A DNA stretch of 64,000 bases from an uncultured Paracoccaceae bacterium (GTDB lineage Bacteria; Pseudomonadota; Alphaproteobacteria; Rhodobacterales; Rhodobacteraceae). Location of the stretch: positions 1 through 64,000 of the forward strand of contig CANMQJ010000017.1 of the NCBI GenBank assembly GCA_947500005.1, in the 5' to 3' direction. Both the position numbers and the translations under genes were made by a program. The notes beneath the pieces are model-generated. The model saw only the letters and a program-made list of their open reading frames with translations, had not been told where the DNA came from and did no database searches. The stretch's first letter is position 1; every line of letters starts with the position of its first letter. Shown piece after piece: positions 24,682 to 33,649 of this stretch.

Positions 24682-25385
24682 GCGAGTGGAAACCGAAACG
24701 GTTCTGGAAGCAGGCGCAGGTGAGGGAGACCGAGGGCGGCTTCTCGGTCGCGCTGGACGGGCGCGCCGTGCGTACGCCCGCCAAGGCAGCGCTGATCCTG
24801 CCGACACGCACGATGGCAGAGATGGTCGCAGCCGAGTGGGATGCCCAGGAGACGGTCATCAACCCGCTGAACATGCCCTTTACCCGATCGGCCAATGCCG
24901 CAATCGACAAGGTGCAAACCCAGCATGCCGAGGTGGCCGACATGCTGGCGGGATATGGCGATTCCGATCTTCTTTGCTATCGCGCGACCTATCCCGAGGC
25001 ACTGGTCCAACGGCAGACGGAACACTGGGACCCGGCCCTCGACTGGGCGGAGGACGCGCTCGGCGCGCGGCTGATTCCGGTTGCGGGGGTAATGCATCGG
25101 CCGCAGGATCCGCGCGCCCTCGAGCGGTTGCGCGCCCTGACACATGAACTGGACGCCTTCCGGCTGGCGGCTTTTCACGATCTCGTGGGGTTGTCGGGGT
25201 CGCTGGTTCTGGGCTTCGCGGCCGCGCGGGACTGGCGCAGCGCCGAGGATATCTGGATGCTGTCGCGCCTCGACGAGATGTGGCAGGAGGAGCAGTGGGG
25301 CCGCGACGAGGACGCACATGCGCAGGCAACGCGGAAACGGTCCGAGTTCCTGCACGCCAAACGGTTCTTCGACGCCGCCGGCTGA
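24678..25385 (+). CDS. ATP12-family F1-ATPase assembly chaperone
   Basis: This 235-residue protein (MSEWKPKRFWKQAQVRETEGGFSVALDGRAVRTPAK) matches ATP12, which binds the F1 alpha subunit during assembly in mitochondria; alphaproteobacteria have direct homologues. Conserved parts include MAEMVAAEWDAQETVINP, MPFTRSANAAID, DLLCYRA and the C-terminal LDEMWQEEQWGRDEDA. It is last in the crcB-rluC-HAD-atp12 run. A 210-bp spacer follows before aapJ. Confidence 0.92.
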   Translation: MSEWKPKRFWKQAQVRETEGGFSVALDGRAVRTPAKAALILPTRTMAEMVAAEWDAQETVINPLNMPFTRSANAAIDKVQTQHAEVADMLAGYGDSDLLCYRATYPEALVQRQTEHWDPALDWAEDALGARLIPVAGVMHRPQDPRALERLRALTHELDAFRLAAFHDLVGLSGSLVLGFAAARDWRSAEDIWMLSRLDEMWQEEQWGRDEDAHAQATRKRSEFLHAKRFFDAAG

Positions 25386-25472
25386 GCCGCAAGTTTGCCC
25401 GGATTTTGATCATTTACCCATGGTCAGGGCGGTGGGCGGAGGGCCAATCCGGCCATCCCACACTTGACCTTT

Positions 25473-25485
25473 CGCAATGATTGCG
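25473..25485. promoter_or_regulatory. Perfect palindrome upstream of aapJ
   Basis: CGCAAT-G-ATTGCG is a perfect 13-bp palindrome located 3 nt after a TTGACC box (25464-25469), in the position of a promoter spacer, 110 bp before the aapJ ATG. A hairpin CGGCATG / CATGCCG follows in the leader (25534-25551). Operator function is inferred. Confidence 0.45.
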
Positions 25486-25595
25486 CCCAAACTCGGGGCA
25501 CGCCGAGGGGGAAACCCTAATCGGTCATCTTTTCGGCATGTCTTCATGCCGTGCGAACCGCAATGAAATGTGCGGAAAATCAGGAAGAGGTAAAA

Positions 25596-26612
25596 ATGAA
25601 CAAATCCGTATTTTTGGGCGCCGTCACCGTCGCCGGTCTGGCAGCAGGTGCCGCCGCGGCCGCCACGATCGACGACGTCAAGGCACGCGGCAAGCTGAAC
25701 TGCGGTGTGACCACCGGTCTGGTCGGCTTTGCTGCTCCGGATGCCAATGGGGAATGGAATGGTTTTGACGTTGCCGTTTGCCGCGCTGTCGCAGCAGCGG
25801 TACTTGGCGATCCGACGGCGGTGGAATTCGTTCCCACCACCGGCAAGACCCGTTTCACCGCGCTCGCCTCGGGCGAGATCGACATGCTGGCGCGCAACAC
25901 CACCTGGACCTTCAGCCGCGACGTGGATCTCAAGTTCGAGTTCACCGGCATCAACTATTACGACGGTCAGGGTTTTATGGTTCCCAAGGGGCTGGGCGTG
26001 TCCTCGGCCAAGGAACTGGACGGTGCGACCGTCTGCATCCAGACCGGCACCACGACCGAGCTGAACCTCGCGGATTTCTTCCGCAAGAACAACATCAGCT
26101 ATGAGCCGGTTCCGATCGAAACCAATGCCGAGGCGCAGCAGCAATACCTGGCTGGTGCCTGTGACGCCTATACCACCGACGCGTCGGGCCTTGCTGCCAC
26201 GCGCGCGACCTTCGAGACCCCGGCGGATCACGTGATCCTTCCCGAGATCATCTCGAAAGAGCCGCTGGGTCCGCTGGTTCGCCACGGTGACAGCGAATGG
26301 GGCGATGTCGTCCGCTGGACGCTGAACGCGCTGATCGCTGCCGAAGAACTGGGCGTCACCTCGGCCAATATCGACGAGATGGCCGCCGGCACCAACAGCC
26401 CCGAGGTCAACCGTCTGTTGGGCACAGAAGGCACGCTGGGCGAGATGCTCGGCGTCGACAAGGACTGGGCCGTCCGCGCCATCAAGGCAGGCGGCAACTA
26501 CGGTGAGATCTTTGCCCGGAACATCGGCGAAGAAACCCCGATCGGCCTCGCGCGTGGTCTGAACGCGCAGTGGACCGATGGCGGTCTGCTTTACGCACCG
26601 CCGTTCCGCTAA
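25596..26612 (+). CDS. aapJ: General L-amino acid ABC transporter, substrate-binding protein
   Basis: This 338-residue periplasmic protein has a signal peptide (MNKSVFLGAVTVAGLAAGAAAA). The mature part opens ATIDDVKARGKLNCGVTTGLVGFA and shows the family features TTGKTRFTALASGEIDMLARNTTW and QGFMVPKGLGV. AapJ of Rhizobium binds a wide range of L-amino acids. The start at 25596 follows AGGAAGAGG. A strong terminator lies between this gene and aapQ, which would make the binding protein more abundant than the membrane parts. Confidence 0.95.
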   Translation: MNKSVFLGAVTVAGLAAGAAAAATIDDVKARGKLNCGVTTGLVGFAAPDANGEWNGFDVAVCRAVAAAVLGDPTAVEFVPTTGKTRFTALASGEIDMLARNTTWTFSRDVDLKFEFTGINYYDGQGFMVPKGLGVSSAKELDGATVCIQTGTTTELNLADFFRKNNISYEPVPIETNAEAQQQYLAGACDAYTTDASGLAATRATFETPADHVILPEIISKEPLGPLVRHGDSEWGDVVRWTLNALIAAEELGVTSANIDEMAAGTNSPEVNRLLGTEGTLGEMLGVDKDWAVRAIKAGGNYGEIFARNIGEETPIGLARGLNAQWTDGGLLYAPPFR

Positions 26613-26626
26613 GACGCAAGCGAGAA

Positions 26627-26653
26627 GGGCGCAGGGCATCCTGCGCCCTTTTT
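26627..26653 (+). terminator. Terminator/attenuator between aapJ and aapQ
   Basis: GGGCGCAGG (26627-26635) / CCTGCGCCC (26640-26648) with a 4-nt loop, followed by TTTTT. Partial readthrough is expected because no clear promoter is visible in the 90 bp before aapQ. Confidence 0.88.
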
Positions 26654-26743
26654 GCATCCTGAAAACAACAGGCCCGGTTGCGGGAGAGCGGGGAAAACCC
26701 CGCCGTGCATCGCTCCGGGATGTCACGGGGAAACATATAGGTC

Positions 26744-27958
26744 ATGACGACTCTCACCGACCCGCCGAAGGAGCAGTTCCGGCTGTCCATGCTCCTGAAC
26801 GATACGCGGTATCGTTCCTACACGTTCCAATTCATCGCGCTTCTTCTGGTCATCGCCCTGATCGCTTATCTGGGCTCGAACCTGATGCAGAACCTGCGCG
26901 CTGCTGGCCTGAACATCTCCTACCAGTTCCTGGGCGAGCCCTCGGGCTATGACATCAACCAGCGGCCGATCCCCTATGACAGCCAGAGCACGCATATGCG
27001 CGCCTCGATCGTCGGGGTGCTCAACACGCTGATCGTGGCCTTCCTGGCCTGTCTGACCGCAACCGTCATCGGGGTGATCGCGGGGGTTCTGAGGCTGTCC
27101 AACAACTGGCTGGTACGCAAGTTGATGGCCGTCTATGTCGAAGCGTTCCGCAACGTGCCGGTCCTGATCTGGATCCTGATCATCTTCACGATCATGACCG
27201 CGACCTTGCCGGCGCCGCGCGCGTTCCGAGGCGACGATCCCGAAGCGTCGATGCTGTTCGGGGCGGTGGCCTTTACCAATCGCGGCGTTTACCTGCCCAA
27301 GCCGCTGCTCGAACCCATGGGCTGGGTCGTGCTCGGTATTTTCGTCCTGTCGATCTTTGGTGCCATCTGGTATCGCCGCTACGCGACGAAGCTGCTCTAC
27401 GACACCGGCCGGCTTCTACCGATGGGCTGGCCCACGGTCGCCATCCTGATCCTCCCTGCCGTGCTGTCCTATTTCATCCTCGGCCAGCCCATCGCACTGG
27501 AGTATCCCGAACTCGGCGGCTTCAACTTCAGCGGGGGCGTCCAGGTCCTCGGCTCGCTGATCGCGCTTTGGTTCGCTCTGGCGATCTACACGGGCGCCTT
27601 CATCGCTGAGAACGTGCGAGCGGGTATCCAAGCCGTCTCGCGGGGCCAGACCGAGGCAGCCGCCTCTCTGGGTCTGCGTCCGCGCCGGATCATGAACCTC
27701 GTGGTTCTGCCGCAGGCGCTCAGGATCATTATCCCGCCGCTCATCTCGCAATACCTCAACATCACCAAGAACTCCTCGCTCGCCATCGCCGTGGGGTACA
27801 TGGACATCACCGGCACACTCGGCGGCATCACGCTGAACCAGACCGGTCGCGCGATCGAGGCGGTTCTGTTGCTGATGCTCTTCTACCTCACGATCTCGCT
27901 GATCATCTCGGCGGTGATGAACTTCTACAACAACGCCGTCCGGCTGAAGGAGCGCTGA
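26744..27958 (+). CDS. aapQ: General L-amino acid ABC transporter, permease AapQ
   Basis: This 404-residue polytopic inner membrane protein is of the HisM/GlnP type. The EAA loop is near the C-terminus: SRGQTEAAASLGLRPRRIMNLVVLPQALRIIIPPL. A long extra segment between helices 3 and 4 distinguishes Aap permeases from shorter ones. It forms the channel with AapM. The next gene starts 1 nt after its stop. Confidence 0.94.
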   Translation: MTTLTDPPKEQFRLSMLLNDTRYRSYTFQFIALLLVIALIAYLGSNLMQNLRAAGLNISYQFLGEPSGYDINQRPIPYDSQSTHMRASIVGVLNTLIVAFLACLTATVIGVIAGVLRLSNNWLVRKLMAVYVEAFRNVPVLIWILIIFTIMTATLPAPRAFRGDDPEASMLFGAVAFTNRGVYLPKPLLEPMGWVVLGIFVLSIFGAIWYRRYATKLLYDTGRLLPMGWPTVAILILPAVLSYFILGQPIALEYPELGGFNFSGGVQVLGSLIALWFALAIYTGAFIAENVRAGIQAVSRGQTEAAASLGLRPRRIMNLVVLPQALRIIIPPLISQYLNITKNSSLAIAVGYMDITGTLGGITLNQTGRAIEAVLLLMLFYLTISLIISAVMNFYNNAVRLKER

Positions 27959-27959
27959 C

Positions 27960-29261
27960 ATGAGCGACATGCACCAGCACTCGATCCGTTTCGTGCGCGA
28001 GACCATGCTTCCGCAGGCCGCGCCGCCGGTGGCGGAACGCGGCATCGTCAAGTGGATGCGAGAGAACCTTTTCTCGAACCTCGCCAACAGCATCCTGACC
28101 CTTTTGGCCCTCCTGGCGGTCTACTACCTTGCGGTCGAGACGCTGCCCTGGATGCTGAACGGGATCTGGGACGCGCCGTCGATCCGCGCCTGCCGCGAGA
28201 TCCTGGATGGTAACGTGGGCGGCTGCTTTGCCGTGCTGACCGATCGGTGGAACCAGCTTCTCTTCGGTTTCAAGTACCCGTCAGAGGAATACTGGCGACC
28301 TTCGCTGGCCTTCCTCCTGCTGTTCGCCGCAGCGGCACCGGTGATGTTCTTCAAGTACCTGCCGGGTAAACTGTTGATTTTCACGGCCATCTATCCCTTC
28401 CTGGCCTACTGGCTGATCTGGGGCGGGCCATTCCTGGCTCCCGTGGTCGCGTTGCTTGGGTTCGTCGCCGGGTATGTCGTCTGGAATCGGTTCGTGACTT
28501 CCTCGTTCGCGGCCGGTTTCTTCGGCGCGATCGCCGCGGCTGCAGTGACCTGGTGGCTGGGCGGTGTCATCGTGGATGCCGTAGCACCGGAGAATTCCCT
28601 CCTGCCATCGGTTCCCTCGCGGGACATGGGGGGCTTCATGCTGAACATGATCCTTGGCGTCGTCTGCGTGTCGCTTTCGATCCCTTTCGGCATCGCGCTG
28701 GCGCTGGGACGACAGTCGAGCATGCCGATCATCAAGTGGATCTGCGTGATCTTCATCGAGTTCGTCCGGGGGGTGCCGCTCATCACGCTTCTGTTCGTGG
28801 CGAATGTGGTGCTGGCGTATTTCCTTCCCCCCGGCGCGACCTTCGACCTGATCATCCGCGTGATCATCATGATCACCGCCTTCGCCTCAGCCTATATCGC
28901 CGAGGTGATCCGGGGCGGTCTGGCCGCGCTGCCGCGCGGGCAGTACGAGGCGGCGGACAGCCTTGGTCTCGACTATCCGCAGGCGATGCGGCTGATCATC
29001 CTGCCGCAGGCTCTGAAGATCTCGATCCCCGGCATCGTCAACGTGGCGGTGGGCCTGTTCAAGGACACGACACTGGTGTCGGTCATCTCCATGTTCGACC
29101 TCGTCGGCATGATCCGCGGGCCGATCCTCGCCTCGACCGACTGGAACGGCGTGTACTGGGAGCTGTTCGGCTTTGCCGCGCTGCTGTTCTTTGTCGTCTG
29201 CTACGGCATTTCGCAATATTCACAATGGCTCGAACGCGAGCTGACCACTGATCATCGATAG
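27960..29261 (+). CDS. aapM: General L-amino acid ABC transporter, permease AapM
   Basis: This 433-residue permease is the partner of AapQ. The N-terminus is hydrophilic and Arg-rich, followed by eight or so hydrophobic segments. The EAA loop is PRGQYEAADSLGLDYPQAMRLIILPQALKISIPGI. It lies in order J-Q-M-P, as in the Rhizobium operon. Confidence 0.94.
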   Translation: MSDMHQHSIRFVRETMLPQAAPPVAERGIVKWMRENLFSNLANSILTLLALLAVYYLAVETLPWMLNGIWDAPSIRACREILDGNVGGCFAVLTDRWNQLLFGFKYPSEEYWRPSLAFLLLFAAAAPVMFFKYLPGKLLIFTAIYPFLAYWLIWGGPFLAPVVALLGFVAGYVVWNRFVTSSFAAGFFGAIAAAAVTWWLGGVIVDAVAPENSLLPSVPSRDMGGFMLNMILGVVCVSLSIPFGIALALGRQSSMPIIKWICVIFIEFVRGVPLITLLFVANVVLAYFLPPGATFDLIIRVIIMITAFASAYIAEVIRGGLAALPRGQYEAADSLGLDYPQAMRLIILPQALKISIPGIVNVAVGLFKDTTLVSVISMFDLVGMIRGPILASTDWNGVYWELFGFAALLFFVVCYGISQYSQWLERELTTDHR

Positions 29262-29275
29262 GAAGGCTGCGGGCA

Positions 29276-30043
29276 ATGACGGAAACCGCTCAAATGCAGA
29301 TCTCGGACGAAATCGCGATCCAGATCGAAAACATGAACAAATGGTTCGGCTCGTTCCACGTGCTGCGGGATATCGACCTGACCGTTTACAAAGGTGAGAG
29401 GATCGTGATCTGCGGCCCTTCGGGCTCGGGGAAATCCACGCTGATCCGGTGCATCAACGCACTGGAGGAGCATCAGCAGGGCAAGATCGAGGTCGATGGG
29501 ACGCTGCTCAGTTCGGACATCAAGAATATCGACACGATCCGCTCCGAGGTCGGGATGGTGTTCCAGCACTTCAATCTGTTCCCGCATCTGACGATCTTGG
29601 AAAACTGCACGCTGGCGCCGATCTGGGTGCGCAAGACCCCCAAGCGCGAGGCCGAGGAAACGGCGATGCACTTCCTTGAAAAGGTCAAGATCCCGGAACA
29701 GGCCGACAAGTATCCCGGCCAGCTGTCGGGCGGCCAGCAGCAGCGCGTGGCGATCGCGCGTTCGCTCTGCATGCGGCCGCGGATCATGCTCTTCGACGAA
29801 CCGACCTCGGCGCTCGATCCGGAGATGATCAAGGAGGTTCTCGACACCATGATCGAGCTCGCCGAAGAGGGCATGACGATGCTTTGCGTCACGCACGAGA
29901 TGGGATTTGCCCAAGCGGTCGCGAACCGGGTGATCTTCATGGACCAGGGCCAGATCGTGGAGCAGAACGAGCCCAAGGAGTTCTTCAACAACCCCAAGAG
30001 CGAACGGACCAAGTTGTTCCTCAGCCAGATCCTCGGGCACTGA
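29276..30043 (+). CDS. aapP: General L-amino acid ABC transporter, ATPase AapP
   Basis: This 255-residue ABC ATPase has Walker A GPSGSGKST, Q-loop VFQHFNLFPH, signature LSGGQQQRVAIAR and Walker B MLFDEPTSALDP, with H-loop CVTHEMGFA. It energises uptake by AapQM. It is the last gene of the operon and is followed by a terminator. Confidence 0.96.
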   Translation: MTETAQMQISDEIAIQIENMNKWFGSFHVLRDIDLTVYKGERIVICGPSGSGKSTLIRCINALEEHQQGKIEVDGTLLSSDIKNIDTIRSEVGMVFQHFNLFPHLTILENCTLAPIWVRKTPKREAEETAMHFLEKVKIPEQADKYPGQLSGGQQQRVAIARSLCMRPRIMLFDEPTSALDPEMIKEVLDTMIELAEEGMTMLCVTHEMGFAQAVANRVIFMDQGQIVEQNEPKEFFNNPKSERTKLFLSQILGH

Positions 30044-30058
30044 AGGTCCGAAAATCGG

Positions 30059-30083
30059 AAGGTGGGCGGTCAGCCCACCTTTT
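30059..30083. terminator. Bidirectional terminator between aapP and sixA-like gene
   Basis: AAGGTGGGC (30059-30067) / GCCCACCTT (30073-30081) with T residues after. The left arm is A-rich, so it could serve both convergent genes, although its right arm overlaps the end of the minus-strand coding region. Confidence 0.8.
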
Positions 30084-30582
30084 TCCTATCCTGCAATTCG
30101 CGTGGAATGATAAAGCCAAGGACCTCACCCATTCCCCAGCGCAGGTCAGACCACTCGTCGATGTCGAAGCGGATGACCGTAGTCGCACAGGTAGGGTAAT
30201 CGAAGAAGCGCGGGTGGGCCGGCGCTTCGTCGACGATCCGACCTGCGAATTCCGCAATCCCCGGGTTATGTCCCAAGAGCAGCACGGGATCGTCCTGAGC
30301 CTCCCTTAGAATCCGAATCATCCGGTCCGGACCGGCGTGATAGAGAGCGTCGATGAACCGTGTGCTGTTGGCCTCAAGCCCCATCAAGGACCAGGTCTCC
30401 CGCGTGCGCTGTGCGGAGGAGCACAGCACCGTTGCCGGAAGCCAGCCCTGCTCTCGCAACCATGCGCCAACGAGCGGTGCGGATTTTCGTCCCCGCTTGT
30501 TCAGGCGGCGGTCGAAATCCGTCAAGGCGAGGTCATCCCAGTCCGATTTCGCATGGCGGGTCAGGATCAGAGTGCGGGTCAT
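30070..30582 (-). CDS. SixA-like histidine phosphatase
   Basis: This 170-residue member of the histidine phosphatase branch has the catalytic RHA motif in LILTRHAKSDWDD, LNKRGRKSAPLVGAWL, and GHNPGIAEFA carrying the second histidine. E. coli SixA removes phosphate from phosphohistidine in signalling/PTS proteins; substrate identity here is inferred only from similarity. The start at 30582 overlaps the upstream ferredoxin-like gene by ATGA. Confidence 0.85.
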   Translation of the reverse strand: MTRTLILTRHAKSDWDDLALTDFDRRLNKRGRKSAPLVGAWLREQGWLPATVLCSSAQRTRETWSLMGLEANSTRFIDALYHAGPDRMIRILREAQDDPVLLLGHNPGIAEFAGRIVDEAPAHPRFFDYPTCATTVIRFDIDEWSDLRWGMGEVLGFIIPRELQDRKKVG

Positions 30583-31274
30583 GGTTCTACCGGGGGGTGA
30601 AAGGCGGACATGTGGTGGGCCGATTGCGCATCGCTGCGACCCGCACCGGAACTGAGCGGGCAGGCCCGTCGGGCGGCGCAGCCGCGTGTCATGCAATCGT
30701 CGCCCGAAGACGTGTCCAGGAAGCTGTGGCACGCCGCAAGATCATACGGCGCCACCGCGCTCAAGGCGTCCACCGGGCACGCGGTGGTGCAGGGCGCGTC
30801 GCAGGTGGTACAGGGGGAGGTCGCGGTCGGAACTGGCAGAGCGATCTCTTCGGCCAGGTGCAAGGCGCCACGATAGGAGATCATCATCCCGACCGTGTGA
30901 TGTACCAGCATCCCCGTAGGGCTGCTGAACGCCCGGCCCGACGCGAAAGCCCAGTCGATGAAGGGGGCATAGGGTGGCCCGCCGAAGGGAAACCAAGCAT
31001 TGGACCGGTACCGGTCGGCCAGCGCGCCGATGACCCGCCTGGACCAACGATCTATCGGGTGTGCCCCACCGTCCTGCGCTTCGGGCGAAGAGAGAAAAAC
31101 GGGCCAGAACTCTGGTCCTGCGCCGAGCAGGATCAGGGTACCATGGTCGAGCAATTTGACCGTCCTGCGTGCAGGATGGAGGGCACCCATGAGCAGCAGG
31201 CCCTCTGCTGCGCAGGCCGCATCGATTTCGCAAAGCGCAGGTGCTGTCGTCGGATCAACGAAGGTGTCGCCCAT
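30579..31274 (-). CDS. 4Fe-4S ferredoxin-like protein
   Basis: This 231-residue protein resembles cytosolic ferredoxin-domain proteins near QueG-type reductases. The cluster-binding cysteines are CTTCDAPCTTACPVDAL (about residues 150-166), with further cysteines in CHSFL, DDCMTRGCAARRACP. The N-terminal 140 residues contain no recognisable catalytic motif. Redox role is inferred. The ATG at 31274 lies behind a purine-rich GGGGGAGG. It is upstream of and coupled to the sixA-like gene. Confidence 0.75.
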   Translation of the reverse strand: MGDTFVDPTTAPALCEIDAACAAEGLLLMGALHPARRTVKLLDHGTLILLGAGPEFWPVFLSSPEAQDGGAHPIDRWSRRVIGALADRYRSNAWFPFGGPPYAPFIDWAFASGRAFSSPTGMLVHHTVGMMISYRGALHLAEEIALPVPTATSPCTTCDAPCTTACPVDALSAVAPYDLAACHSFLDTSSGDDCMTRGCAARRACPLSSGAGRSDAQSAHHMSAFHPPVEP

Positions 31275-31337
31275 GCCTCCCCCTTTTTCGACACAGTTGC
31301 GCGTCCCCGGAAACAAGGCAAGGGGCAGAAACGTGCC

Positions 31338-32201
31338 TCAGTCGGGGCGGATAATGGAGCCTGCGCCATGTTCCGTGAACAGTTCCAGCAGAACCGCATT
31401 CGGAGCGCGGCCATCAAGGATGACCACGGCGCGCACGCCTTCTGCAAGCGCCGCAAGAGCGGTTTCGGTCTTGGGAATCATGCCGCCTGCTATGGTGCCG
31501 TCCCGGGTCATCTCACGGATCTGTCCAGCCTTGAGCTCGGTCACGACCTCCCCGGCGGCGTTCTTGACGCCAGAGACATCGGTGAGCAACAGCAGGCGAT
31601 CGGCCTTGAGCGCCCCCGCGATGGCTCCGGCCGCGGTGTCTCCGTTCACGTTAAGGGTCTGTCCGTCACGGCCCGCGCCCACGGGTGCGATGACCGGGAT
31701 CATCTCTTTCTCGAAGAGATGGCGCAAGATCGTCGGGTTCATTTCCGACGGCGAACCGACGAAGCCCAGAGACTCGTCCGCCTGGTCGCAGATCATCAGA
31801 TTGGCATCCTTGCCCGACAGCCCCACTGCCATACCGCCCTGCCGGTTGATGGCCTGAACGATGCGCTTGTTGACCACGCCGGACAGCACCATCTCGACCA
31901 CTTCGACCGTTGCGGCATCGGTGACACGTTTGCCGCCCACGAATTCGGACCTGATGTCCAGCTTGCCAAGCATCGCGTTGATCATCGGGCCGCCCCCATG
32001 GACGATCACCGGGTTCACGCCCACCTGGCGGAGCAGCACCACGTCGCGCGCGAAGCCTTCCATCGCTTCGTCCGATCCCATGGCGTGGCCACCCAGCTTG
32101 ATGACCACGGTGGCCTCGTCATAGCGTTGCAGGTAGGGCAGTGCGCTGCTGAGCGTGGCGGCGGTGGCAATCCAGTCGCGGTTCATGTCCTGAGTCTTCA
32201 T
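31338..32201 (-). CDS. argB: Acetylglutamate kinase
   Basis: This 287-residue amino acid kinase catalyses the second step of arginine synthesis. Typical motifs are the lysine/glycine nucleotide loop VVIKLGGHAMG, the substrate loop VHGGGPMINAML, and SGVVNKRIVQAINRQGG. The N-terminal helix (IATAATLSSALPYLQRYD) is the extension found in arginine-inhibited hexameric enzymes, so feedback control is likely. It lies downstream of engB with a 60-bp gap. Confidence 0.96.
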   Translation of the reverse strand: MKTQDMNRDWIATAATLSSALPYLQRYDEATVVIKLGGHAMGSDEAMEGFARDVVLLRQVGVNPVIVHGGGPMINAMLGKLDIRSEFVGGKRVTDAATVEVVEMVLSGVVNKRIVQAINRQGGMAVGLSGKDANLMICDQADESLGFVGSPSEMNPTILRHLFEKEMIPVIAPVGAGRDGQTLNVNGDTAAGAIAGALKADRLLLLTDVSGVKNAAGEVVTELKAGQIREMTRDGTIAGGMIPKTETALAALAEGVRAVVILDGRAPNAVLLELFTEHGAGSIIRPD

Positions 32202-32261
32202 CCCGGTGGTCCCTTTTGCCCCTTCTGTTAGGGGCTTTGCCCGTCGCTGCCAAGGGTGGGG

Positions 32262-32915
32262 CTATTCCAGCCCCGCGATGATGCTGCGCAGCGTGCTGAT
32301 CCCGTCGCCTTTCTCGGACGAGGTCAGCACGATCTCGGGAAAGGCCGCCGGGTGACGCGACAGCGCCGTGCGGGTCCGGGCGAGGGCATCGTCAAGCGTC
32401 TTTCCCTTGACCTTGTCGGCCTTGGTCAGCACGCATTGAAAGGTCACCGCGCTCTTGTCGAGCAGTGTCATGATCTCTTCGTCCACCGCTTTCACGCCGT
32501 GGCGCGTGTCGACAAGTACGAAGGCCCGCCGCAGGGTGGGCCGACCGCTCAAATATTGCTTGAGCAGTTTCTGCCATTTCTCGACCACCGGAAGCGGCGC
32601 GTTGGCATAGCCATAGCCGGGCAGGTCGACGAGGTAGAGATCGGAGCCTTGCGTGAAATAGTTGATCTCCTGCGTGCGCCCCGGCGTGTTCGAGGCCCGC
32701 GCCAGAGCTTTGGTTCCCGTCAGGGCGTTGATCAGGGTCGATTTCCCGACGTTCGACCTGCCCGCAAAGCAGACTTCGATACGGTCGGCCGGAGGAAGAC
32801 CAGACATCGCAACGACGCCCTTGAGGAATTCCGACGGGCCGGCAAACAGCTTGCGGCCAGTCTCGCGCGCCGCGTCATCGGGCTCTTCGGCCAAGGGGAA
32901 GGGCAGGGCATTCAT
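32262..32915 (-). CDS. engB: Ribosome biogenesis GTPase YsxC/EngB
   Basis: This 217-residue TRAFAC GTPase has G1 GRSNVGKSTLINAL, switch/G3 DLPGYGYA, G4 TKADK, and the family end. It is needed for 50S maturation. The start at 32915 overlaps the MOSC gene by ATGA; the frame is open upstream inside that gene, so the later ATG is chosen. Confidence 0.95.
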   Translation of the reverse strand: MNALPFPLAEEPDDAARETGRKLFAGPSEFLKGVVAMSGLPPADRIEVCFAGRSNVGKSTLINALTGTKALARASNTPGRTQEINYFTQGSDLYLVDLPGYGYANAPLPVVEKWQKLLKQYLSGRPTLRRAFVLVDTRHGVKAVDEEIMTLLDKSAVTFQCVLTKADKVKGKTLDDALARTRTALSRHPAAFPEIVLTSSEKGDGISTLRSIIAGLE

Positions 32916-33649
32916 AGCAGGGTCACCTTGTCTCCGATGCGGATTTCTCCGCTTCTGATCACCTCTGCCCGCACGCTGAAATCCTGATGGTTCCATTGCG
33001 CGAGCGTTGCAAGCGTATCTGCGTCACGCTCGCCCGTTTCGGGGTTGGCCATGGTCGCGGCGCAGCGGTCTGTGCGTTCCCGCACGCTGAAAACGGCGTC
33101 GCCGATTTGCACCTCGCGCCCGATCCAGTCGAATTCTTCCCAAAGCGGAAGGCCGTCGAACCAGAGGTTTCCGCGCCAGCGGTGGATCGACAGGTCGTGG
33201 CCCATGCGTTGTTCGACAACCCGGTGGGACGCCATGTTGCACAGGGTCACCGAGGGAAAATCGCTGTCGGTCATGCCTCGACCCGGAACTCGGATGATCC
33301 GTGTCGGCGCGGCACGACCTTCAGGCATCAGCGGGGCAACCCAATCGAGGAACAAACCGGCCTCGCGGTCAGGGGCAAAGGTCAGGTCCGGCCGATCGGG
33401 ATGGCTCAAGGTCACGTCTTCGCCGCGGAGCCGCGCGGTGATCGCCATCAGTTGCGGAGCCTTGGCGACCCGCGTGAAGTTCGCACAGGGCGCCCACTCG
33501 GTCCCGTCCACCGTGGATTTCTCATGGGCCACCGCCCAGACGCGATCGCCGGGCATGGTCTGCCCGGCGAGAAAGGTCACCTCTTCCAGCGCCTCGCGCC
33601 CGTGGCTCTTGATGGGGTGCCGCCAGAGCCCGGTGACGTGGCCTGTCAT
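32912..33649 (-). CDS. MOSC-domain protein
   Basis: This 245-residue protein has an N-terminal MOSC beta-barrel segment (VTGLWRHPIKSHGREALEEVTFLAGQTMPGDRVWAV) and a C-terminal MOSC domain. The domain contains RWRGNLWFDGLPLWEEFDWIGREVQIGDAVFSVRERTDRCAATMANP, whose cysteine is in the family's expected place. MOSC proteins carry sulfur or bind molybdenum cofactor; activity is unknown. It overlaps yidC upstream and engB downstream by 4 nt each. Confidence 0.88.
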   Translation of the reverse strand: MTGHVTGLWRHPIKSHGREALEEVTFLAGQTMPGDRVWAVAHEKSTVDGTEWAPCANFTRVAKAPQLMAITARLRGEDVTLSHPDRPDLTFAPDREAGLFLDWVAPLMPEGRAAPTRIIRVPGRGMTDSDFPSVTLCNMASHRVVEQRMGHDLSIHRWRGNLWFDGLPLWEEFDWIGREVQIGDAVFSVRERTDRCAATMANPETGERDADTLATLAQWNHQDFSVRAEVIRSGEIRIGDKVTLL

